From: MB1-2 sp046566065
Lineage (GTDB): Bacteria > Actinomycetota > CADDZG01 > WHSQ01
Direction: 5' to 3'
Assembly (NCBI GenBank): GCA_046566065.1
Contig: JBKHXK010000004.1
Coordinates: forward strand, 26,616-90,615
Length of the DNA stretch: 64,000 nt
A program made the translations under genes and the position numbers. Positions 26,340-34,606 of this stretch are shown piece by piece. The notes beneath the pieces are model-generated. The model was not told where the DNA came from. It searched no databases and saw nothing but the letters and a program-made list of their open reading frames with translations. Each line of letters opens with the position of its first letter. Within the stretch, counting starts at the first letter, position 1.

Positions 26340-27236
26340 ATGGATACCGCTGAGCACAGGCTCTTGGCCCGCTTCGCCGCGCGGGTCGAGGGATGGGATG
26401 CGGACAGGGCGCGCCTGTTCTCGGTCCTTTCCATCCCGGCGCTGGGTCTCGTCGACTACCTTTCCGGCCCGGAGATGGCGTTCTCGGTCTTCTACCTGCT
26501 GCCTCTATCGATCATCGGTTGGCTGAGCGCCGACAGTCGATTCTTCCCAAGTCTGGCGTCGGTCTTGGCTGCCCTCACCTGGATCGCCGCCGACATCGCG
26601 GCCGGAGCCCGATACAGCAGCGTGCTCGTGCCTCTCTGGAACACCGCTACACGGCTTGCCATCTTCTCGATCGTGGTGATCTTGCTCCAGAACCTGCGGA
26701 GCGCCGTGGCCGAGCAACGCCAGCTGGCCGAGGTCGACGCTCTGACCGGGGTGGCCAACGGTCGCACGTTCATGAGCGCGATCGGATCCGAGATCGAACG
26801 CGTGAAAAGGCATCCGGGTCCCATCTCCGTGGCTTACATCGATGTCGACGACTTCAAGACGATCAACGACTCGCAAGGCCACGCGGGTGGAGACGAGGTC
26901 CTCCAACGACTCGGAGCGGCGCTCGACTCGAACACGCGTGACATCGACGTCGTCGGACGTCTCGGTGGAGACGAGTTCGGGATCCTGCTGCCCCTGACCG
27001 ACGAGGCCGGGGCGCGGGTCGTGATCGAGAACCTACGAACGCGCGTCGCCGGAGCGATGCAGGACCTCGGTTTCCCGGTCACATTGAGCCTGGGGTGTGT
27101 GACCTTCCTGGACACCCCGGCCGGCACGGGAGAGATCCTCCACGCCGCCGACGAGCTGATGTACGAGGTGAAGAAGGGCAGCAAGGATGCCGCTCTCCAC
27201 AAGGTGGTGACGAGGCGCACCGACGCCATGGCCTGA
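26340..27236 (+). CDS. Membrane-bound diguanylate cyclase (GGDEF)
   Basis: 298 residues. The first 120 residues hold about four membrane spans. A GGDEF domain follows from residue 130 (AEVDALTGVANGRTF). The active site GGDEF is intact at 209-213 and the allosteric I-site RxxD (Arg200, Asp203) lies five residues before it, so the enzyme should make c-di-GMP and be product-inhibited. The membrane region would be the sensor; its signal is unknown. It is followed with a one-base overlap (TGATG) by a methyltransferase. Confidence 0.92.
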   Translation: MDTAEHRLLARFAARVEGWDADRARLFSVLSIPALGLVDYLSGPEMAFSVFYLLPLSIIGWLSADSRFFPSLASVLAALTWIAADIAAGARYSSVLVPLWNTATRLAIFSIVVILLQNLRSAVAEQRQLAEVDALTGVANGRTFMSAIGSEIERVKRHPGPISVAYIDVDDFKTINDSQGHAGGDEVLQRLGAALDSNTRDIDVVGRLGGDEFGILLPLTDEAGARVVIENLRTRVAGAMQDLGFPVTLSLGCVTFLDTPAGTGEILHAADELMYEVKKGSKDAALHKVVTRRTDAMA

Positions 27237-27937
27237 TGTTCAACCGCTCACCACACCTTTACGACGCGCTCTACTCCTGGAAGGACTACGAAGGGGAGGC
27301 TCAAAGGATCGTCGAGCTCGCCGCGGCCCTCCATCCTGGTGCTCGCACGCTTTTGGATGTCGCCTGCGGCACAGGGAGACACCTTGAGCTACTCCAAGAG
27401 AGCTTCGAGGTAGAAGGTCTCGATCTCGACGCCCAGTTCCTCGACATCGCAGCGCGAAGGGTTCCTGGGGTACCTCTCCACCAGGCCGACATGGTTTCCT
27501 TCGATCTCGGAAAGACCTTCGACATCGTGCTGTGCTTGTTCAGCAGCATCGGCTACATGGAGACCCCCGATCGCTTGGGCCGCTCTTGTGAACGTCTCGC
27601 ACGACACGTCGCACCGGGGGGCTTGCTCATGGTCGAGCCGTGGCTGATGCCGGACATCTACGAAGAGGGTCACATCGGCCTCCTGACCGTGGACAAACCC
27701 CACCTGAAGATCGCCAGGATGGATTCTTCGAAGCGGGACGGCGACGTGTCTGTGCTGGACTTCGAATACCTCGTCGGCACTTCAGATGGCGTCGAGTACT
27801 TCACCGAACAGCACAGGTTGGGCCTCTTTTCCGACGACCAGTACCGAGCCGCGCTTACCAAGGCGGGTCTCGAACTGTCCGATGCCGCCGATCTGATGGG
27901 CCGAGGGCTCTACGTCGCCAGGAAGCCGCACGGCTAG
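27236..27937 (+). CDS. SAM-dependent class I methyltransferase
   Basis: 233 residues. SAM-binding motif I is LLDVACGTGRHLELL; GLDLDAQFLDIAARR and FDIVLCLFSSIGYM follow. The YDALYSWKDYEGEA start and FSSIGYM tract resemble methyltransferases of the sugar N-methylase (DesVI/TylM1-like) group, but the substrate is not known. Translationally coupled to the diguanylate cyclase. Confidence 0.82.
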   Translation: MFNRSPHLYDALYSWKDYEGEAQRIVELAAALHPGARTLLDVACGTGRHLELLQESFEVEGLDLDAQFLDIAARRVPGVPLHQADMVSFDLGKTFDIVLCLFSSIGYMETPDRLGRSCERLARHVAPGGLLMVEPWLMPDIYEEGHIGLLTVDKPHLKIARMDSSKRDGDVSVLDFEYLVGTSDGVEYFTEQHRLGLFSDDQYRAALTKAGLELSDAADLMGRGLYVARKPHG

Positions 27938-28065
27938 ATCGCTTCCCCAACGGCCCGGCGGATGCCCCGCGCTCACCACATCTCGAACCATCGCGAACAT
28001 CGCTACGGCAAGGTGGCCCTACCGTGCTGTCATAGCGAAGAACGCGTCCGTCGGAAGCGGTCGGC

Positions 28066-28719
28066 TCAGATGGCTTCCCCTGCGGCCAGCAACTGAGAGC
28101 CCGCCGCGCACAGATCGAAGAGGACACAGTCGCTGCAACGCGGCATCCGCGGCTTGCAGACGGTCCGGCCGTGCTCGATGAAAGCGACGTGTAGGTCGTA
28201 GCGGATGTCTGGAGGAACCTTCGGCGTCAGCTCGCGATGCACACGCTCCGCGCTGGCACTGTCGGCTACCCAGCCGAGTCTCTTCACTATCCGGTGTACG
28301 TGGGTGTCGATCGGAAAGGCCGGACGACCCATCGAGAACACGAGAACGCAGGCCGCGGTCTTGGGTCCGACGCCAGGCAGGCTGCAGAGGTAGGACTCGA
28401 TCTGCTCGTCCGGCAGATCGTTGAGATGGTCGAGGTTCAATGAGCCGTGCCTCTCCTCGATCTCACGCAGGATGGCCTGGATGCGGCGCGACTTGACCTC
28501 GGCGATGCCACCGGGCCTGATCGCGTCGGCGACCTCTTCGACGGGCGCCTCGAGGACCTGCTCCCAGGTCGGGAGATGCTCCTTGAGCTTGGTGAAAGCG
28601 CGGTCTCGGTTGATGTCCGAGGTGTGCTGCGACAGAACGGTGAGGACGAGCTCGTCCAGGATGGGGAGCCGAGGCTTCTCCTCGAACGGGCCCTGGCTCT
28701 TGCGCAACCGACGCTGCAC
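28066..28719 (-). CDS. nth: Endonuclease III
   Basis: DNA glycosylase/AP lyase of base-excision repair for oxidised pyrimidines. About 217 residues. Helix-hairpin-helix LPGVGPKTAACVL carries the catalytic Lys; PIDTHVHRIVKRLGW carries the catalytic Asp. The [4Fe-4S] cluster motif C-x6-C-x2-C-x5-C (CKPRMPRC...CSDC...LC) is complete. GTG at 28719 is the best start in sight, without a clear ribosome binding site; a TTG at 28707 is possible. It lies 32 bases after dnaB. The 127 bases between it and the convergent methyltransferase hold nothing recognisable. Confidence 0.9.
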   Translation of the reverse strand: MQRRLRKSQGPFEEKPRLPILDELVLTVLSQHTSDINRDRAFTKLKEHLPTWEQVLEAPVEEVADAIRPGGIAEVKSRRIQAILREIEERHGSLNLDHLNDLPDEQIESYLCSLPGVGPKTAACVLVFSMGRPAFPIDTHVHRIVKRLGWVADSASAERVHRELTPKVPPDIRYDLHVAFIEHGRTVCKPRMPRCSDCVLFDLCAAGSQLLAAGEAI

Positions 28720-28751
28720 CGCGCGTACGCGGCGAGCGCTGAGAGCTTCGC

Positions 28752-31350
28752 TCAGATGCCGGGACCCTTCGCGATGTTCGCGAACTTCGTGTACTGGTTC
28801 ATGAACGCGAGGTTCACGGTGCCCGTCGGACCGTTGCGGTGTTTGGCGATGATCAACTCGGCCTCGCCCTTGTTGGGCGAGTCCGGGTTGTAGACCTCGT
28901 NNNNNNNNNNTCACCCATTCGCCCGTATCCGCCCTGGCGATGCGCGTATCCGCGGTGAGGCAACCTGACTCTCGGAGGTCTCCGAGGAACGGGCGCTTGT
29001 CGGAGCGGTACTCGACACCTCGGTTCAGCTGCGACGCGCAGATGACTGGAAGCTCTAGTTCCTTCGCGAGGATCTTCAACGAACGCGAGATCTCGGAGAC
29101 CTCTTGCTGACGGTTCTCGGAACGACGCGGGGATTGCATCAGCTGCAGGTAGTCGATGATGACCAGGCCGAGGCCGTGCTTCGCCTTGAGGCGCCGGCAC
29201 TTGGCCCGCATCTCCATCAAGGTGATGTTGGCGGAGTCATCGATGAAGATCGGCGTCTCTGCGAGTCGTCCGAGAGCAGCCGATAGACGCGTCCAGTCCT
29301 GCTCTTGCAGCGAACCCTTGTTCAGGCGCTGCGCGTCGACGCGCGACTCGGATGCGAGGAACCGCTTGACGATCTCGTGACGGCTCATCTCCAGCGAGAA
29401 GATGACGACGGGGACGTTCTGCCGCATCGCGACGTTGAGCGCGAAGTCGTTGAGCATCGAGCTGTTGTGAAGGCAGAAGTCGTTCGCAACGAAATTGCTG
29501 CCGTCTGGCACGGTCAGGTCATAGACCTCTCGCTCTCCCACCGGGGTGATCGAGACGACTTCATCCCAGTAGAGGTCGGGGCTCGCCAGCCACCGTAGGT
29601 CGTCGTCGTCGAGGATCTCCGCGTAAACCGCTAGACGGCGCTGGGGCAGAGAACGGTCGCAGTGGAGGTTCGACCAACCTTTTTCGCCCGCTAGGCGGCC
29701 GAGCTCGGCGAGCAACATTCCCTTGTTGTCGAGAGCCTTGCGCACGTACTTCCACACCTCTTTGGGAACGTGCCCGCAGTTCGAGTGGGGGCGGCGGTCC
29801 CGTAGTGCCTTGTAGGTGCGGCGCGTCTTCTCGCCGATCCAGCCGATCTCGGACTGGTAGACCTCGACCGAGGCCGGGTCGGTGATCTCCACCCGCCACG
29901 AGCGCTCAGTCTTGCGCCAGAGCTTGGCGACGATCCCGAAGCGCACGAGAGCGTGGTGAACGTCTTCCGCGAGCTTCTCGGAAGCCACGGTGAACTCGAT
30001 CCGGGGATAGCCGGACATCGAGTAGATGGTGCCGTCGCAACTGAACAGCGCCCGCAGGAACTCGGCCATCAGAGGCTTGGTGAGAGTCCATACCTCGTCG
30101 GGGAAGTACTTCTCCTCGGCCCTCTTGCCCATCATGCCCAACTCGTGGAGCCAGGTCGTGATCGGATTCGTGACTCCCTTGTTCCGCCCTCTAGCTCGGT
30201 AGCCATAACGGTTGGGACCTGTTACCGAGCATTCGGGGAACTCTGCGACCGCCTGGGTGAAGTCGTCGACTATGTCCGGATCGGCGTTCGTGAAGATGGG
30301 CGAACGACCGGTGAGACCTCCTTCAGCGATGAAGTACGCCAGCAGCCGCACTCGAAGCGGCGACCAGGTATCGTTCTGCCCAAAGACTCCGAGTCGACGC
30401 GGCACCGCGAGTCCAGAGCCCGCCGCAAGTTCCTCCAGCGGCACCCAGCCATCCACAGTAAGGAACGGATGGTTCGACGTAGCGACGATGGTGCGGCCGG
30501 TCTTCGTGCGAACCTCGAAGCAGTCCTTCACCCCGTTGAGGATCCAGTCGGTCACTTGCGCGGGACGCACATAACCGCGTGCATCGAGTGAAGCCACGCT
30601 GGGACGCTTGCGAGATCCGAACTCCTCGATCGTTATCCGCTCCCCGGTAAGCGGGTCATCAATCTTGGAAGCTTTATCCAGACACTTACCCATAGCCGGC
30701 CGGGCAGCCAGGATGATCAGGTTCGATGGTTGGAAGCCCGACGTGATCTCGTCCAGGTCGGTGAAACCGGTCGCGACCCCCGTGACGCTTTCACCGCGGT
30801 CGTAGAGCTTCTCGATGTCGACCATGGACTGCGTGAGCAACGGTCGGATGTGTTGGATGTCGTCGCGCAACCGGCGGTCGCCGACCGAGTAGATGATCTC
30901 TTCGGCCTGGTCGACGGCCTCGTTGGTGTCTTCCGGCAAAGAGAACCCGATCTCCTGGATCTCGTTACCCGCGGTGATCAGACGACGGAGCAGAGCGTGT
31001 TCTTCGACGATGCGCGCGTAGTGCTTGGCCGACGAAGCCGTCGGGTAGGCCTCGATCAATCCCAGGATGTAGGGACGACCTCCGATGAAGTCGAGCTTGC
31101 CTCGCCGGGCAAGCTCTTCCGCGACGGTGATCGCGTCCGGAGCCTCGCCGCGCGCGTGCAGCGAGAGGATCGCGTCGTAGATCTCGGCGTGGGCGGGTTT
31201 GTAGAAGTCCTCGGGATGGATGATCTCGAGGACGTTCGCGATCGCTTCCTTGGACTCGAGCATGGCGCCCAGAACGGACTGCTCGGCGTCGATGTTGTGC
31301 GGAGGGATCCGGTTGGACCCGCCTATGTCTCTGGGTGCTGCCAGTGCCAC
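28752..31350 (-). CDS. dnaB: Replicative DNA helicase DnaB, split by inteins and an assembly gap
   Basis: Hexameric fork helicase. GTG start at 31350 (NIDAEQSVLGAML N-terminus). The N-terminal domain and linker lead to RPAMGK at residues 217-222, the Walker A motif. A complete 407-residue intein is inserted right after Lys222, and the host protein resumes at Ser (SSMLNDFALNVA). Then IIDYLQLM (Walker B) and CASQLNRGVEYRSDKRPFLGDLRESG follow. A second intein begins after RESG and runs into 10 Ns. Beyond the gap the C-terminal host part is clear (EVYNPDSPNKGEAELIIAKHRNG, to KGPGI and stop at 28752), in a different frame relative to the Ns, so the gap length is not 10. About 15 host residues plus most of intein 2 are missing. 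Confidence 0.93.
28901..28910. other. Assembly gap (10 N)
   Basis: Ten Ns within dnaB. Left and right flanks both encode DnaB parts, but residues expected between RESG and EVYNPDS, and the body of the second intein, are absent. The Ns are therefore a placeholder for an unknown length, likely several hundred bases or more. Confidence 0.95.
28911..28962 (-). mobile_element. Start of a second DnaB intein (cut by the gap)
   Basis: After DLRESG the frame reads CLTADTRIARADTGEWV, which is a textbook intein block A: the nucleophile Cys1 followed by LTADTRI. Normal DnaB continues here with an AIEQDADVV-like tract. Only 17 residues are visible before the Ns. Confidence 0.85.
29464..30684 (-). mobile_element. 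Complete intein with LAGLIDADG homing endonuclease in DnaB Walker A
   Basis: 407 residues starting Cys (CLDKASKIDD) and ending His-Asn (FCLHN), followed by Ser as the first residue of the downstream host part: all splice-junction residues are right. Block B is TIVATSNHPFLTVDGW, with the TxxH-type His. LAGLIDADG motifs are LLAYFIAEGGL (block C, Glu at the acidic position) and FLRALFSCDGTI (block E, Asp). Block F is VYDLTVPDGSNFVANDF. The endonuclease may be active. Insertion directly after the Walker A Lys means that DnaB is inactive until splicing. Confidence 0.93.
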
Positions 31351-31375
31351 CTGTCGACCGCCTTCTCTAGATAAT

Positions 31376-31389
31376 CGAACGTATGTTCG
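31376..31389. promoter_or_regulatory. LexA-type SOS box before dnaB
   Basis: CGAACGTATGTTCG is a perfect match to the Gram-positive SOS box (CGAAC-N4-GTTCG) and, with its leading T, to the mycobacterial TCGAAC-N4-GTTCG core. It sits 25 bases before the dnaB GTG, where the promoter should be. The rest of the 220-base dnaB-rplI space shows no gene. Confidence 0.65.
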
Positions 31390-31570
31390 TACTGTAAGGA
31401 CGCGGTGCGACAGAAATCAACGACCCGCGACCCTGGGGAAGGTGGCTCCCGGCCTCCCGTGATGGTGAGAGCCAGGGACGAAGCTACGCCTGTAGGCCCG
31501 TGGACAACAAGGGCCAGAGCCTGTTAGTTAACCCGGTATCTGCTGTGGACAGCGGTGGAGAAACAGGGAC

Positions 31571-32038
31571 CTAACCCTGCTGATCGAGCTCCTCGTGGCT
31601 GATGACCTCCACCGTGACGAGAGCGTTCACCTCAGGGTGCAGATGCACCTCGACCTGGTGGGTGCCCAACGTCCGGATCGGCTCGTCAAGCCGGATGTTG
31701 TGCCGGTCGATGACCTCTTCGAGCTGGTCCTCGACGGCCCGAGCGACGTCGGACTTCGTGACCGAGCCGAACAGACGCCCCTCCTCTCCGGCGCGGGCGG
31801 AGATGTAAACGGGGGTCGACGCGAGGGTCGCGACCTTAGCGGCGGCGATCTCTTTGTCGCGCTGATCCTTCTCGGCGCGGGCCTTCTGCATCAGCTCGGC
31901 CTGTTTGAGCGAACCTCTGCTCGCGATCATGGCCAGCCCTTTCGGCACGAGGAAGTTCCTCGCGAAGCCATCGGCGACGGTTACCACGTCGCCTTTGCGC
32001 CCGAGCTTCTCTACGTCGTCAGAAAGGATGACCTTCAT
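31571..32038 (-). CDS. rplI: Ribosomal protein bL9
   Basis: 155 residues. Starts MKVILSDDVEKLGRKGDVVTVADGFARNFLVPKGLA, the L9 N-domain signature, then a long helix and the C-domain (GRLFGSVTKSDVARAV). It is last in rpsF-ssb-rpsR-rplI and 10 bases after rpsR. Confidence 0.97.
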   Translation of the reverse strand: MKVILSDDVEKLGRKGDVVTVADGFARNFLVPKGLAMIASRGSLKQAELMQKARAEKDQRDKEIAAAKVATLASTPVYISARAGEEGRLFGSVTKSDVARAVEDQLEEVIDRHNIRLDEPIRTLGTHQVEVHLHPEVNALVTVEVISHEELDQQG

Positions 32039-32048
32039 CGTTTGTCCT

Positions 32049-32300
32049 CTATCTCGATGAGTACGGGAGAAGTGCCATCTCGCGCGCGTTCTTCACAGCC
32101 GTTGCGACGAGACGTTGGTGCTGCGAACAGTTGCCGGTCACACGACGGGCCCTGATCTTGCCGCGATCGCTCATGAACTTACGGAGCAGAGCGATGTCCT
32201 TGTAGTCCACGTAGTCCTGTTGGTCGGCGCAGAACTGGCAGTACTTCTTCTTGCCGCGCCTAACGACGGGAGGCTTCGAGCTTCTTCTGTCCTTTCCCAA
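32049..32300 (-). CDS. rpsR: Ribosomal protein bS18 (Cys-containing form)
   Basis: 83 residues: RGKKKYCQFCADQ, YVDYKDIALLRKFMSDRGKIRARRVTG and NCSQHQRLVATAVKNAREMALLPY are S18 signatures. The CxxC plus CxxH set suggests the zinc-binding (C+) form. The start is a TTG at 32300: AGGAGG lies 10 bases before it, across the ssb stop, and no other start fits. Confidence 0.96.
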   Translation of the reverse strand: MGKDRRSSKPPVVRRGKKKYCQFCADQQDYVDYKDIALLRKFMSDRGKIRARRVTGNCSQHQRLVATAVKNAREMALLPYSSR

Positions 32301-32303
32301 CTG

Positions 32304-32858
32304 CTAGAACCCTCCTTCTTCTTCGGGGCCGCCGACCGGAGCCGGAGCGCCCCAGGAGCCACCACCCTGCTGAGCCGGTGGAGATTGCTCGGGAGCGGGC
32401 GCGTCCCAGCTTCCGCCCTGGGGAGCCGGAGCGCCCCAGGAGCCGCCACCCTGGCCCCCTTGCGCGCCGCCACCCTGATAGCCGCCGCCGGTGGAGCGCT
32501 GCGACTTCTGCACGGTTGCGGTCGCCCAACGGAGGGTGGGGCCGACCTCGTCTACCTGGATCTCGATGCGAGAGCGCTTACCGCCGTCGTTGTCCTCCCA
32601 CTTCTGCTCCTGGAGGCGACCGATCACCATCACGCGGGTCCCCTTGGTGATGGACTCGGCGACGTTCTCAGCCATGTCTCGCCAGCAGCTGCAACGGAAG
32701 AACCCGTCGTTGCGGTCCTCCCACTGGTCACCCTTCTTCACCCGGCTGTTGACCGCGACGGTGAAGTTCGCGACGGGGAGACCGGAAGGGGTGAACCGAA
32801 GTTCGGGGTCGTCCGTGACGTTTCCGACGATCGTGACGCTGTTCTGAAGACCTGCCAT
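32304..32858 (-). CDS. ssb: Single-stranded DNA-binding protein SSB
   Basis: 184 residues. The OB fold spans residues 1-115 (SVTIVGNVTDDPELRFTPSG, FFRCSCWRDMAENVAESITKGTRVMVIGRLQ). A Gly/Gln/Pro-rich linker has repeated GGSW(G/D)APAP units. The acidic tip ends EEEGGF, the partner-binding tail, a variant of the usual DDxPF. Lies between rpsF and rpsR as in most bacteria. Confidence 0.97.
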   Translation of the reverse strand: MAGLQNSVTIVGNVTDDPELRFTPSGLPVANFTVAVNSRVKKGDQWEDRNDGFFRCSCWRDMAENVAESITKGTRVMVIGRLQEQKWEDNDGGKRSRIEIQVDEVGPTLRWATATVQKSQRSTGGGYQGGGAQGGQGGGSWGAPAPQGGSWDAPAPEQSPPAQQGGGSWGAPAPVGGPEEEGGF

Positions 32859-32870
32859 AACTCGAGCTCC

Positions 32871-33173
32871 TTACTTGCTCTCGTCGTCCGTCCCCGGACG
32901 GACGATCTTTCCTCGGATGAACTCGTCGGAGATCTGCAAGGTGCGCTTCAGCTGGTCTACGGCCGACTCGGGGGCCGAGAAGGTCGTCACGAAGTAGTAG
33001 CCCTCGTGCTGATGGTCGATCTCGTAAGCGAAGCGGCGCTTGCCCCAGCGGTCGACGTTGGAAACGGTCCCGCCATGCTCGCCGATCGTCGAGCTGAACC
33101 GCTCGACCGCCTTCTGTATGTCGCCCTCTTCGAGGCGCGGATCCACGATCACCATCGCTTCGTAACTACGCAT
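32871..33173 (-). CDS. rpsF: Ribosomal protein bS6
   Basis: 100 residues: MRSYEAMVIVDPRLEEGDIQ, GGTVSNVDRWGKRRFAYEIDHQHEGYYFVTTF are typical S6. The ATG at 33173 follows GGAGGAGGAG by 4 bases; an ATG 27 bases upstream would fall in a predicted leader hairpin. First gene of rpsF-ssb-rpsR-rplI. Confidence 0.97.
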   Translation of the reverse strand: MRSYEAMVIVDPRLEEGDIQKAVERFSSTIGEHGGTVSNVDRWGKRRFAYEIDHQHEGYYFVTTFSAPESAVDQLKRTLQISDEFIRGKIVRPGTDDESK

Positions 33174-33185
33174 ATCTCCTCCTCC

Positions 33186-33213
33186 GGACTCGAGCCTCAA
33201 GGCTCCGAGGCCC
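33186..33213 (-). promoter_or_regulatory. Hairpin just upstream of the rpsF ribosome binding site
   Basis: On the mRNA strand GAGCC-UUGA-GGCUC forms a 5-bp stem, extended below a single bulged G by CUC/GAG pairs (28 bases in all), and ends a few bases before the ribosome binding site. A leader bound by S6:S18 is known before rpsF in many bacteria; I cannot confirm that this is that motif. Confidence 0.3.
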
Positions 33214-33344
33214 TCCCGCGACGTGGATCGCCATCAGGCGGTCGGCCGGGTCGGGCAGGGGACTTGTGCAACGCTCACGCGCTGCCTGTTAGCTCGAAGA
33301 TGCTAGCACCTCCTTTCCCGAGCTCTCCTTGAAGCGAAGGGACC

Positions 33345-34571
33345 TCAGGCGGGCCGAAGATCCTCCGACGACCCCACGATAGGGACGGGGTGAGACATAG
33401 ATGTGGCAGGCGCCTCGCCCCGGCGCAGCGTTCGCACCTGGAGGAACACGACGTAGAGAGCGAGCAGGAGGGCGGCGCGGCCCCAGACCCCCGCGATCAT
33501 CATCTTCTTGAACAACGTGAAGTCCTGGCCCTCGTAGATCGAGTCGTAGAACCAGCGGAACACGCCCACGTAGACGAACAGGTCGACGATCGAATAGGCG
33601 ATCCACCAACCGAGGTGCACCCTGGTCATCACCAAGAAGGGGAGTAGCCACAGCGTGTACTGCGGCGAGTGCACCTTGCTGAACAGCAGGAAGGCCGCGA
33701 CGAGGGCGGCACTCACCTCGAGGAAGGGATAGACACCGTCCGTCCGGGAGCGACGCCAACCCACGGCCAGCGCAGCTACGAAGGCCAGAGCGGTCAAGCC
33801 ACCGGTCACGAGGTTCAGGGCGTCGGCTCCCAGGTGGGGGAACCCCAGGTTCCAGATCGAATCGAAGTTGCCCACGCGGGCCGAATGGAAGCGATAGGTG
33901 GCCGACCACCCTTCGAAGTTGACGAGGGCGAAGGGCAGGTTGATCGCGGCCAGCGTGCCGCCACCGACGAGGGCGGTGCGAACCGCCGCTTGCAGGCCCC
34001 GTTCCTTGAGCTCGTAGAGCGCTAGGGGCGCCAACAGGAACGCCGGATAGAGCTTGAACGCGCCGCCGACACCGAAGGCCACCGCGGCCCACAACGGCGC
34101 GCCGCGCCACCAGAACCACATCCCCGCTACGGCCGCGGCCACCGCAAGCAGGTCCCAGTTATGGAACGCATAGAGGACCAGCGCGGGCGCCGCGGCCCAC
34201 ATCAGAGAGCGCGGCCCCCTCATCCGGGCCAGGAGATAGGCCGTGAGCACCCCGACGGGCGCCAACAGCAGGGCCGACACCCTCAGGTATGCGTTCGCGT
34301 CCGCCACCAGCAGGCCCGCTAGCCACATGAAGAGCCCGGTAAGCACCGGGTACTCGATCGCGCCCCCGGTCAGCTCCTGGTCGGTGAGCTCTCCGTTGAC
34401 GTAGGGAAAGGTGCGAGAGCCGATCTCTCGCACTCCGTAGAGAGGCTGGATGTCGTTGTAGCAGAGCCGCGAATACTGCCGGCCATCCCAGCCCTCGGCC
34501 GCGGTGCACTGCGCTTTGAACAGGTATCCGCCCAGAAGCGTCAAGAGGCATACCGCCACGACGAGGTTCAC
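33345..34571 (-). CDS. GT87/DUF2029-type polyprenyl-phosphate-mannose mannosyltransferase
   Basis: 408 residues with about ten membrane spans. FPYVNGELTDQELTGGAIEYPVLTG near residue 55-80 has the acidic loop motif (EYPVLTG) of GT87 enzymes; GGAFKLYPAFLLAPL and KVHSPQYTLWLLPF are also typical. Mycobacterial relatives use polyprenyl-phosphomannose to build cell-envelope glycolipids. The GTG at 34571 is the only start after an in-frame stop just upstream. Lies 35 bases after ponA, as in mycobacteria (the Rv0051 position). Confidence 0.85.
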   Translation of the reverse strand: MNLVVAVCLLTLLGGYLFKAQCTAAEGWDGRQYSRLCYNDIQPLYGVREIGSRTFPYVNGELTDQELTGGAIEYPVLTGLFMWLAGLLVADANAYLRVSALLLAPVGVLTAYLLARMRGPRSLMWAAAPALVLYAFHNWDLLAVAAAVAGMWFWWRGAPLWAAVAFGVGGAFKLYPAFLLAPLALYELKERGLQAAVRTALVGGGTLAAINLPFALVNFEGWSATYRFHSARVGNFDSIWNLGFPHLGADALNLVTGGLTALAFVAALAVGWRRSRTDGVYPFLEVSAALVAAFLLFSKVHSPQYTLWLLPFLVMTRVHLGWWIAYSIVDLFVYVGVFRWFYDSIYEGQDFTLFKKMMIAGVWGRAALLLALYVVFLQVRTLRRGEAPATSMSHPVPIVGSSEDLRPA

Positions 34572-34606
34572 CCAGTCGGACGCGCGGACGGTCTTGCGGT
34601 CGCTAT

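Noticed and set aside
27938..28065. Possible small gene or hairpin between the methyltransferase and nth
   Set aside because: Short frames present, but no start signal, no conserved motif and no strong stem.
28066..31350. A continuous 1094-codon frame reading as a DnaB-endonuclease III fusion
   Set aside because: It exists only because the 10 Ns let the frame run on. The DnaB C-terminus ends at 28752 in another frame and nth has its own start.
32304..32470. Tandem repeats in ssb as a repeat element
   Set aside because: They encode the normal Gly/Pro-rich SSB linker with repeated SWGAPAP-like units, in frame.
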